Positions 59,115-64,000 of a stretch of DNA of 64,000 bases are shown here, one piece after another. Source of the DNA: Acinetobacter modestus (GTDB lineage Bacteria > Pseudomonadota > Gammaproteobacteria > Pseudomonadales > Moraxellaceae); NCBI RefSeq assembly GCF_014636095.1, contig NZ_BMDV01000002.1, positions 463,079 to 527,078 on the forward strand. Direction: 5' to 3'. How positions within the stretch are numbered: position 1 is the first letter of the stretch; every line of letters begins with the position of its first letter. The translations under genes were made by a program, and so were the position numbers. The notes under the pieces were generated by a model. That model was given only the letters and a program-made list of their open reading frames with translations. It was not told the origin of the DNA and ran no database searches.

Positions 59115-59154
59115 GGGCCTATAGTTCAGTTGGTTAGAGCAGCGGACTCATAAT
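59115..59154 (+). tRNA. 5' half of a tRNA with CAU anticodon, truncated
   Basis: The sequence follows a tRNA up to the anticodon loop: GGGCCTATAG acceptor/D region, TTCAGTTGGTTAGAGC D arm, and GGACTCATAAT with CAT at 59149-59151. After 59154 the pairing partners for GGA in the anticodon stem, the variable loop, T arm and 3' acceptor strand are absent; the next bases are AT-rich. CAU could be elongator tRNA-Met or the lysidine-type tRNA-Ile. A TTGACT box lies about 50 bases upstream. This is the host edge of an integrated element (attachment site within the anticodon loop). A complete copy is expected at the far end of the element or elsewhere. Confidence 0.75.
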
Positions 59155-59177
59155 TAAAAAATCTAATAAAATTTATA

Positions 59178-59286
59178 GCAACACCTCACCACTTTTTGCA
59201 ACAAAATCCACTCTTAAATCACTGTTTTAATTGCACTATTATCCTTATTTACTACTTTTCGCAACATTTAACAATCTATCGCAATC
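59178..59286 (+). repeat. GCAACA direct repeats next to the att site
   Basis: GCAACA occurs at 59178, 59198 and 59261, with a variant GCAATC at 59281, the last three preceded by T/C-rich bases (tttttGCAACA, tttcGCAACA, ctatcGCAATC). These resemble arm-type binding sites of tyrosine recombinases or their directionality factors beside an attachment site. Confidence 0.5.
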
Positions 59287-59294
59287 TTTCTAAA

Positions 59295-59349
59295 GTCTAC
59301 TCTGAGTCTACTTTTCGGGTCTACTCACGGTCTACTCGAAAAGTCTATT
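59295..59349 (+). repeat. Five periodic GTCTACT direct repeats
   Basis: GTCTACT lies at 59295, 59306, 59319 and 59330, and GTCTATT at 59343. Spacing alternates 11, 13, 11, 13 bases. The outer pair CTTTTCG (59311-59317) and CGAAAAG (59337-59343) form an inverted repeat around the third and fourth copies. This is close to helical phasing and suggests cooperative binding by one protein; recombinase arms, excisionase sites or a replication iteron are possible. Confidence 0.7.
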
Positions 59350-59382
59350 CATGATATAAATTTAAAGGGGTATAAAACCCCT

Positions 59383-59649
59383 TTACGCCGTATGTTTAAG
59401 CTTATTCTTATTAATGTAATCAATCACATCTGCTTTCAAGTAATAGATGATCTTTCGTCCATTGGGTTTGAAAAAGGGGATACCACCACCATTGGTCCTT
59501 TTGTTCTGCAACCAAGATAAAGATAGACCTAGCACAATCGCAACCGTCTCAGGTGGAAATTGAGCTGAATCATTAGCTGCCCAAAAGCGGTTCGATTCGG
59601 CTGTTTTTTCTTCTGGTGACATACGATCTAATTTAGTTAAGCGTGACAT
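59383..59649 (-). CDS. AlpA/excisionase-like DNA-binding protein
   Basis: The 88-residue protein has an acidic N-terminal part and a C-terminal winged helix of the excisionase/AlpA type: PPETVAIVLGLSLSWLQNKR, then FFKPNGRKIIYYLKADVIDYI. GGAG lies seven bases before the ATG. It is last in the minus-strand operon and lies just beside the repeats and cut tRNA, where a directionality factor for excision, or an activator of the integrase gene, would be expected. Its start immediately follows the stop of the 47-aa gene upstream (TAA then ATG with no gap). Confidence 0.75.
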   Translation of the reverse strand: MSRLTKLDRMSPEEKTAESNRFWAANDSAQFPPETVAIVLGLSLSWLQNKRTNGGGIPFFKPNGRKIIYYLKADVIDYINKNKLKHTA

Positions 59650-59793
59650 TTAACTTCTCCAAATCGATTCTTTAAACTTGGCATTGGCCACCAGATCTGT
59701 CACTTCCGACTCATTCACGTTGTCATAAATATGAGTCATGTTGCCCCCGAACACTGTCAGTGTTCGGGTAATAGTTGAGTATTTGAATTTCAT
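59650..59793 (-). CDS. Small 47-aa phage protein
   Basis: ATG at 59793 overlaps the upstream gene's stop (ATGA), and the TAA at 59650-59652 is directly followed by the ATG of the AlpA-like gene. The peptide reads MKFKYSTITRTLTVFGGNMT and then an acidic helix DNVNESEVTDLVANAKF, ending IWRS. Tight overlap on both sides is the main evidence that it is translated. A perfect 11-bp dyad (CCCGAACACTG/CAGTGTTCGGG, 59746-59768) lies inside it and may be a protein-binding site. No family is recognised. Confidence 0.65.
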   Translation of the reverse strand: MKFKYSTITRTLTVFGGNMTHIYDNVNESEVTDLVANAKFKESIWRS

Positions 59794-60713
59794 GATGTAT
59801 GGCCCCCATCATTCGCAGCACTTTCAAGTTGCAAGCGGCGAGTGGAAATTAAGCGCATCATGTCTGGTTGAATGATCGGATCTAAAGTCGATACATCAAT
59901 TTCCAATGAATCCAGTGTCGTTAGATCAGTTGCGTTTTGGATCTGAACTGAAATTGATGGATTCTCTTTAGCTTGTGGATTTTGGAAATGTTGTAAGCGT
60001 CTACTAATCGCACGTAGCAATGGTTCGCGCTGTTCTTCTGTCCATTTCATTGTTTGACTTACAAGAGAATTTGCTTCATCAGCGTTATTAGTGGTTTCTA
60101 AATCTTTGAGTAGTTTTTGGAGTTGCTCATTCCATGCTGCAGTCTCTTTTTTCACTTGATCAGAGTAATGGCCACTTTCATTTTTTTGCTGTGTCTCTAC
60201 ATCAACCTTTTGAGCTTGTGCCACAGCTGCAGCAGCTATATTGTCAAATGAAACATTAGATTGATCTTTTTCAAATAAAGCACTTTTTAAATTGATACGT
60301 GTTGCCAGTTTGGCGCTTTCTACTTCTGTTAAATCGCCGTTCGAATTGATGCGGGTGCGAATAGCCTTCAATTCTTCTGATGAAACAGCAGCATTTATCT
60401 CATCAACAAATGCATCACATAAAACTGAAAGCTCTGGATCTGGTGAATCGACTTGGCATTGATTAAGCAATTCATCTGCAGCATTTTCAGCAGTAGCTTT
60501 TTCAAGTGCTAACTGATCCAGCTTTTCATTTTTTGCTTTATTAATCGCATCAAGTTGATCTTGATTAAATCCGTTCTTCTCTAAACCAAAGCACGTTGTA
60601 TTTACTTCTTCAGCCGTTACACAAGTAGTAATAGCATCAATGATTAAATCCTTGTTGTGTTCAATTTGGTTCTTTGCCAAGACGAACAATAGATAATTCA
60701 CTGTTAAGCTCAT
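59790..60713 (-). CDS. Helical-repeat phage protein
   Basis: The protein (307 residues from the chosen ATG) is acidic and nearly all helical. It contains four diverged units of about 45-50 residues, each with an opening helix holding a T/S-x-E/D-E/D-L/A turn and a closing helix ending in L-x(2)-I/A-x(2)-R/K: for example AITTCVTAEEVNTTCFGLEK, INAAVSSEELKAIRTRIN, LETTNNADEANSLVSQTM and IQNATDLTTLDSLEIDV. I cannot name a family. The start is uncertain: ATG 60713 overlaps the upstream gene by about 50 bases; TTG 60680 is another choice. It is coupled to the 47-aa gene downstream by ATGA. Confidence 0.6.
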   Translation of the reverse strand: MSLTVNYLLFVLAKNQIEHNKDLIIDAITTCVTAEEVNTTCFGLEKNGFNQDQLDAINKAKNEKLDQLALEKATAENAADELLNQCQVDSPDPELSVLCDAFVDEINAAVSSEELKAIRTRINSNGDLTEVESAKLATRINLKSALFEKDQSNVSFDNIAAAAVAQAQKVDVETQQKNESGHYSDQVKKETAAWNEQLQKLLKDLETTNNADEANSLVSQTMKWTEEQREPLLRAISRRLQHFQNPQAKENPSISVQIQNATDLTTLDSLEIDVSTLDPIIQPDMMRLISTRRLQLESAANDGGHTS

Positions 60714-61107
60714 GACCAAGTGCTTTAGAAATAGCCTTTAATTGAAGCTTGGCATTTTCATCATCACGTTGAACAAAGCCAGCATTAATTGATTCAATAA
60801 GTGCATTGGTTTTGAAGTTCATGACATAGATAGAAGGAGAGTATGTACATATTACAAAAACTTCTTGGCCATCTTGATATTCATCAATGCTAAGTGGCTT
60901 AGTGAAAGTAATACCAGCCAATTCAATTGTTTCAATCTTTATGCAAAACTCATAGTGAGGTTGATAAAAAACCGTAGCTGGCACTTGGTCAAGCGTCATG
61001 AACTCCTTATCACCGGGTAAAGTTCCATTACCTGCATATCTACAAAGAACATTTTTACCTAGTTGGATTGCTGCAAAAGCTTCTTGTGCGTTTAAGATAT
61101 TGTTCAT
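60661..61107 (-). CDS. Hypothetical phage protein
   Basis: The 148-residue product begins at ATG 61107 with GGAAGGA eight bases upstream. The N-terminal part reads LNAQEAFAAIQLGKNVLCRY and continues with beta-strand-like alternation (VFVICTYSPSIYVMNF), then a Lys/Glu-rich helix. It resembles small proteins of Acinetobacter prophages placed before recombination genes, but no function is known. The stop of the broken upstream gene overlaps its start (ATGA). Confidence 0.6.
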   Translation of the reverse strand: MNNILNAQEAFAAIQLGKNVLCRYAGNGTLPGDKEFMTLDQVPATVFYQPHYEFCIKIETIELAGITFTKPLSIDEYQDGQEVFVICTYSPSIYVMNFKTNALIESINAGFVQRDDENAKLQLKAISKALGHELNSELSIVRLGKEPN

Positions 61108-61363
61108 GCTGACCATCCTTCCATGTCTGACTTTGCTTGGCAGGCATTTAAAATATTTTGTTCGAATTTAGTCCCTCTGAAATATTCAGCAGGTCTATTT
61201 AATGCTTTGATGTTTGGCGCTTTCTGAATATCTTGCAGGGCAAGGTTGTATTCACTCTCTAAGCGTGAATCAGATTCCGTTTGTAGTTGTTTCTCATTTG
61301 CCTGATGAGCTTGTTTAAAGCGAGCTTTTTTATTAATTCATCTTTAAGAATGCTGGATATCAA
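61104..61363 (-). pseudogene. Small phage gene, probably frameshifted in an A run
   Basis: A frame ending at TGA 61104-61106 reads KKARFKQAHQANEKQLQTES, SRLESEYNLALQDIQ, APNIKALNRPAEYFRGTKFE and NACQAKSDMEGWSA, clearly protein-like, but has no start codon: an in-frame stop lies at 61338-61340. One extra A in the six-A run (T run 61326-61331 on the plus strand) would join it to ISSILKDELIKK in the other frame, opening at TTG 61363. Its stop overlaps the next gene's ATG, so it belongs to the same operon. Either decayed or a sequencing gap. Confidence 0.5.
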
Positions 61364-61477
61364 AACTTTTTAGTTTCTTAAAAATCAGATTAATCGTGAA
61401 ATAAATGTGATAATTATCAAAAAAATACGAAATAAAGTGATTGATTTAAGAGCTCAAGTTAAGTATTTTTTTATTAG

Positions 61478-61569
61478 GTTAGGTGGGTTTCTCCAACGCC
61501 TAACTAGGCTAACGACTGACACTCGGAAAGACGAGATGAAGCAAAACGCTCACAGCAATGTGAGCGTTT
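61478..61569 (+). other. Structured segment with three hairpins
   Basis: Three inverted repeats occur in a row: GTTAGG/CCTAAC (61478-61504, with inner GGG/CC pairing), CTCG/CGAG (61522-61535), and an 11-bp perfect stem AAACGCTCACA/TGTGAGCGTTT with a GCAA tetraloop (61544-61569). GC content rises above the surrounding DNA. The last hairpin has only a weak T tail on either strand. It may be a structured RNA or an operator region between the minus and plus operons of the element. Confidence 0.5.
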
Positions 61570-61652
61570 CTAATGCCATGAAAATGTGACATGTAGGCAA
61601 TATCAGGGCTCCTCAATTCAATAATTCAATTAAGTTGATATCTAATACCAAC

Positions 61653-61856
61653 ATGAAAAGATCACGTAAGACACCTGAATATTTACCTTCAAACTGGACA
61701 ACTGAACAAGACTGCTTTTTGATTGAAAATAGCGAATTGCCAATTGAAGAGTTAAAGAAACACCTTTCCTTTGATGAGGATACGATTCAAAGTCGAAAAG
61801 AGATACTTGGACTCAGTAGAAGACAGAGACAAATGCGTAAATTTTTAAACACTTAA
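61653..61856 (+). CDS. Small HTH-like phage protein
   Basis: The 67-residue protein reads MKRSRKTPEYLPSNWTTEQD followed by FLIENSELPIEELKKHL and TIQSRKEILGLSRR. The pattern W-T-x-E-x-D ... I-E-E-L ... R-x2-I/L-G-L resembles Myb/SANT-like or homeodomain-like DNA-binding folds found in small phage regulators. The ATG at 61653 is used; a TTG six codons earlier is unlikely. It lies on the plus strand opposite the minus operon and may be an early regulator. Confidence 0.5.
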   Translation: MKRSRKTPEYLPSNWTTEQDCFLIENSELPIEELKKHLSFDEDTIQSRKEILGLSRRQRQMRKFLNT

Positions 61857-62025
61857 TAATCGCTTTAATATCTAATTTTTGCGAAACAGATTACAGTGCA
61901 TGAAGCCTTGTTGATATACTTAATATTAGCGAGTCTTTCTTTAGTAATACTTAATATCTACATTCTCTTTTTTAGATGTAAGTGTATGTTTTTAAACTCC
62001 ATTTAAAAATTATTTGATGATCGTT

Positions 62026-62229
62026 ATGGCTAAGGCAAGTAAATCTTTGATAAAACCATACTTAAGAGAAAATGATCACCCATTTGTTACTTTATCCACA
62101 TTTGTCAATTATGTTAGAAATAATAAAAATTGGTCTGATGAGAAGATTCGATCAATTGTGAAAGAAGCTAAGTCTAAGGATAGGCATCATTTTTATGAAA
62201 CTTTAATGTCTAATATGGACAAAGATTAG
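62026..62229 (+). CDS. Small hypothetical phage protein
   Basis: The 67-residue basic protein (MAKASKSLIKPYLRENDHPF, then VNYVRNNKNWSDEKIRSIVKEAKSK) has no recognised family. Alternative starts at 62017 (ATG) and 62014 (TTG) are in frame. Codon use and position among other small genes of the element support coding; otherwise evidence is only the open frame. Confidence 0.45.
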   Translation: MAKASKSLIKPYLRENDHPFVTLSTFVNYVRNNKNWSDEKIRSIVKEAKSKDRHHFYETLMSNMDKD

Positions 62230-62327
62230 TCTATTAGAAATTTGCATCTGAATAGATAAAAGCTACCCTAGTGGTGGTTTTTATTTATAAGTATTTGAAA
62301 AAATTAACTTATGAACTTGAGGTGAAT

Positions 62328-62443
62328 ATGAATTATTTACTATTCACAAAAATGTTTATGTTCGAAAAGATATAAGCTCTATAAAGAAAGTTTTATTTCG
62401 AAGGGTAGTTAATCGTTTTAGATGTGTTACTAAGGTTGAATGA
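62328..62443 (+). pseudogene. Possible 38-aa gene split by a one-base gap
   Basis: GAGGTG sits just before ATG 62328, which opens MNYLLFTK and soon stops at 62375. In the next frame the sequence continues NVYVRKDISSIKKVLFRR to a TGA at 62443. One extra A in the five-A run at 62348-62352 would join them. The region from 62230 to 62561 holds nothing else recognisable. Confidence 0.3.
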
Positions 62444-62561
62444 GAAGGTTTTTAAAGACTCTCATATCTAATGAATGCACTTATAAAATTTTGATTGTAT
62501 TAGAATTTTAATATTGTAATGTTAATATTACTCATAAAATAGATCATTGGATTTAAGTTGA

Positions 62562-63149
62562 ATGGAAAAAGTCTTTCTAAAATCATTACTTATTTTAACT
62601 TTTATAAGCATTATTTCTGGTTGTGTTGACTACAAATTAGTAAAAAAAAGAGCATTACATAATCAAGAGGTTGAATATGTACCAGCACAAGGTAGTAACT
62701 GGTTTGCTTCTAAAGATATTGAAGAACGAAGCGGAAAGATTACATTTAATATGGCAACGCTAAGTAATTATTTAAATACTAAAAATGAACCATTTTCTAG
62801 TACTTCTAATCTAGTATTTCTTTATACTCAAGCGCCTAATGATAATAGTGTTCTGTTATCTGTGACAAGAGGACTTGCTGAATGTCCTGAAACTGATTGT
62901 GAAGTCACATTTAAATTCGATGAAGAAAAGCCTATAAAAGTTAAAATGTTTGTATTAGATGATTTTGACGGACATTCATTTAAAATTAGAAATGCCAAAG
63001 ATAGAGATACAATTGTTGAGCTCGTTAAGAAAAGCAAACAATTAAAAGTTGATATACCTTTAATGAATAACGGTGTCAAAACAGCACAATTTGATGTTTC
63101 TAATTTTAATTATGTTTTTGAGAGATTCTTAAAGGAAAATAATTCCTAA
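62562..63149 (+). CDS. Element-borne lipoprotein
   Basis: The 195-residue product has a lipoprotein signal with lipobox ISGC and a mature part rich in beta-like stretches (SGKITFNMATLSNYL, LVFLYTQAPNDNSVLLSVTRG, VEVTFKF-like CEVTFKFDEEKPIKVKMFVLD) with two Cys around residues 105-110. No family is recognised. Lipoproteins on integrated elements often exclude other phages or modify the envelope; here that is only a suggestion. It stands alone, with an AT-rich upstream region and a terminator 65 bases downstream. Confidence 0.6.
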   Translation: MEKVFLKSLLILTFISIISGCVDYKLVKKRALHNQEVEYVPAQGSNWFASKDIEERSGKITFNMATLSNYLNTKNEPFSSTSNLVFLYTQAPNDNSVLLSVTRGLAECPETDCEVTFKFDEEKPIKVKMFVLDDFDGHSFKIRNAKDRDTIVELVKKSKQLKVDIPLMNNGVKTAQFDVSNFNYVFERFLKENNS

Positions 63150-63215
63150 AATTCATTATAGAATTAAATGTTTTCGCGATTTTTTTATCGGTGAAATAGT
63201 TTCACTTTCCTACGT

Positions 63216-63237
63216 ACCGCCTTCGGGTGGTTTTTTA
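63216..63237 (+). terminator. Terminator with UUCG loop
   Basis: ACCGCC and GGTGGT (one G-U) close a TTCG tetraloop and are followed by six T. It ends the lipoprotein transcript or an upstream small RNA. Confidence 0.8.
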
Positions 63238-63253
63238 TTGAGTTCTAAAAAGT

Positions 63254-63420
63254 AAAGACCCACTTTGAGGTAGGTCTTTGGGATGGCGTCCTTCGTTCTT
63301 TCGGCTACCCACAGGCTGGTTACTGGTTCTGGTAACAGGAGTAATAAATTACTGACCCAACGGCAGGAACCCTGTGAAGTAATAATACAACCATCGGGAA
63401 GTCCTTGCTCCTGCAATACA
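63254..63420 (+). ncRNA. Structured leader, candidate C4-type antisense RNA
   Basis: Hairpins in order: AAAGACC/GGTCTTT (63254-63279, with inner ACTT/AGGT pairing), GGGATGGC/GGCTACCC with mismatches (about 63280-63310), and CTGGTTAC/GTAACAG (63316-63338). After them, CAGGAG (63336-63341) and ATTACT (63348-63353) are complementary to CTCCTG (63408-63413) and AGTAAT (63379-63384) downstream. Phage C4 RNAs (P1/P7 family) have hairpins plus two short segments that pair with complementary segments before the target gene, and similar GGCGTCCTTCGTT text is known to me from such loci. The start of the nuclease gene follows at 63469. The family call is from memory and structure, not a model search. 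Confidence 0.45.
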
Positions 63421-63468
63421 ATTTTAAACGATATTCAATTTAGCCAGCAAGAACTATTGAGGGTGAGT

Positions 63469-63903
63469 ATGGACACTTCAAAATATTTCGAACTCACTAA
63501 GAAGCGCGAACATAAAACCAAGCCAAGAAATACGCCGTTGCCGAAAGCCAAACAAAACTATTCAGAAGCTTTTGAAACATTAAAAGAAGAATTACAGGAT
63601 CTAGCAATCGGCTTTGAAAGTAAATTCCAACCGATTCACACTAAACATTGGCGTTTTGATTTCCATATCGTGAAATTGCGTTTACTTATTGAGATTGAGG
63701 GCGGTCCTTGGTCTGGTGGGCGTAGTGGAAAATTATCAAATAAGGCTTGGAGTTTAGATCGATATGATCAGGTTGAGGATCTAGGCTTTAAGATTGAACG
63801 GTTACATCCTGATTCTATTTTATTTGGTTATGCAATCGATTGGATTAAAGGTCTTTTAGAGAGAATTGAACATGAACCAGATCCGACCATTTCCACCAAC
63901 TGA
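63469..63903 (+). CDS. Phage-type PD-(D/E)XK nuclease-like protein
   Basis: The 144-residue protein has an N-terminal basic part (KKREHKTKPRNTPLPKAKQN), a helix, and a core reading HWRFDFHIVKLRLLIEIEGGPWSGGR, shown here in two parts: FDF (acidic residue) and IEIEGG (acidic residue pair), followed by DRYDQVEDLGFKIERLHPDS. This is the pattern of small endonucleases in many prophages, where GRHT and a lysine usually follow; here GRSGK takes that place. A GAGG site lies six bases before the ATG. The upstream frame extension to 63283 runs through the structured leader and is rejected. Likely role: processing of phage DNA. Confidence 0.7.
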   Translation: MDTSKYFELTKKREHKTKPRNTPLPKAKQNYSEAFETLKEELQDLAIGFESKFQPIHTKHWRFDFHIVKLRLLIEIEGGPWSGGRSGKLSNKAWSLDRYDQVEDLGFKIERLHPDSILFGYAIDWIKGLLERIEHEPDPTISTN

Positions 63904-64000
63904 CCTGATTGACCAAGCCGATGAAGAAGAAGCTTTGCGCTTGGCACCTGCACCAGATTTAAAGGAATGGGTAGTTGCTAACTATCTCACAGTTGATGCT
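63872..64000 (+). CDS. Start of a phage gene, cut by window edge
   Basis: ATG at 63872 opens a frame inside the end of the nuclease gene (32-base overlap) that remains open to the edge: MNQIRPFPPTDLIDQADEEE, then LRLAPAPDLKEWVVANYLTV. The opening is like phage putative metallopeptidases found beside such nucleases, but the zinc motif would lie outside the window. Confidence 0.55.
   Translation, partial: MNQIRPFPPTDLIDQADEEEALRLAPAPDLKEWVVANYLTVDA

Noticed and set aside
61407-61589. 60-codon plus-strand frame starting at GTG
   Set aside because: No clear ribosome site, and its second half is made of the hairpin sequences at 61478-61569; structure explains the region better.
63210-63416. 68-codon minus-strand frame antisense to the structured leader (MQEQGLPDGCIITSQGS...)
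   Set aside because: It lies wholly on the complement of the hairpins and the terminator, and runs into a plus-strand terminator stem. Its apparent conservation in other phages is better explained by conserved RNA structure.
59115-64000. Search for an integrase gene at this end of the element
   Set aside because: None of the frames from 59.1 to 64 kb shows tyrosine or serine recombinase motifs, so no integrase is called.

Overview
The window is a contiguous piece of an Acinetobacter chromosome (gammaproteobacterium, family Moraxellaceae). This is judged from low GC (by eye near 38-40%), the protein styles of PyrD, DnaE, GlnD and AhpF, and gene neighbourhoods such as pyrD-cvpA-purF and purT-glnD-dapC. 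The species cannot be fixed from the sequence alone. Most of the first 59 kb is core metabolism. Three stretches look accessory: the 5' end (a surface adhesin), an AT-rich patch of small exported proteins at 25.8-27.5 kb, and an integrated element from 59.1 kb to the right edge.

Layout. 1-1.6 kb: 3' end of a trimeric autotransporter adhesin with a collagen-like shaft. 1.8-5.0 kb: pyrD-cvpA-purF (nucleotide synthesis). 5.1-11.5 kb: a degenerate M48-type membrane protein, uppP, a PaaX-like regulator beside a fatty acid desaturase, a thioesterase and a periplasmic solute-binding protein. 11.7-14.6 kb: a three-gene TelA-type cassette. 14.7-16.3 kb: ahpF. 16.3-24.7 kb (minus): two lipoproteins and the dnaE-trmJ-cysE run. 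24.9-27.5 kb: a Sel1-repeat protein followed by a patch of small exported or lipoprotein genes, two of them broken by one-base gaps in homopolymers. 27.6-30.2 kb: an AlaA-like aminotransferase with an extra N-terminal domain, then msrB and a glutathione peroxidase. 30.2-36 kb: an RND efflux pair, and a divergent Lrp-family regulator/LysE exporter pair with a palindromic operator. 36-41.2 kb: purT-glnD-dapC. 41.3-48.7 kb: small proteins, a Crp/Fnr regulator divergent from an Mpo1-like membrane protein with an N6-spaced operator, a hydrolase/GlxA-like regulator pair, a diguanylate cyclase and ychF. 48.8-55.3 kb: a sulfur-scavenging operon of two SfnB-like flavoproteins, one flavin monooxygenase and a MetNIQ-type ABC transporter. 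55.6-58.8 kb: a glutathione S-transferase, an Lrp-family regulator, a YebC-family protein and a PlsC-type acyltransferase.

Integrated element, 59.1 kb to the edge. A tRNA gene with a CAU anticodon is cut in its anticodon loop and followed by AT-rich DNA holding two families of short direct repeats that look like recombinase arm sites. Next come minus-strand genes joined by overlapping stop/start codons and ending in an excisionase/AlpA-like protein. One member, a 47-aa gene at 59650-59793, is easy to miss. Further right are plus-strand small genes, a lipoprotein, a structured leader resembling a C4-type phage antisense RNA, a phage-type nuclease, and the start of another phage gene. No integrase lies in this part, so the element continues past the window.

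Most unusual signals: the periodic repeats at the cut tRNA; the structured leader with two segments complementary to sequence just downstream; the overlapping phage operon; regulator palindromes at 35.3 and 43.6 kb; and a recurring pattern of genes that would be intact with one more base in an A or T run. The last may be real decay or a sequencing artefact.
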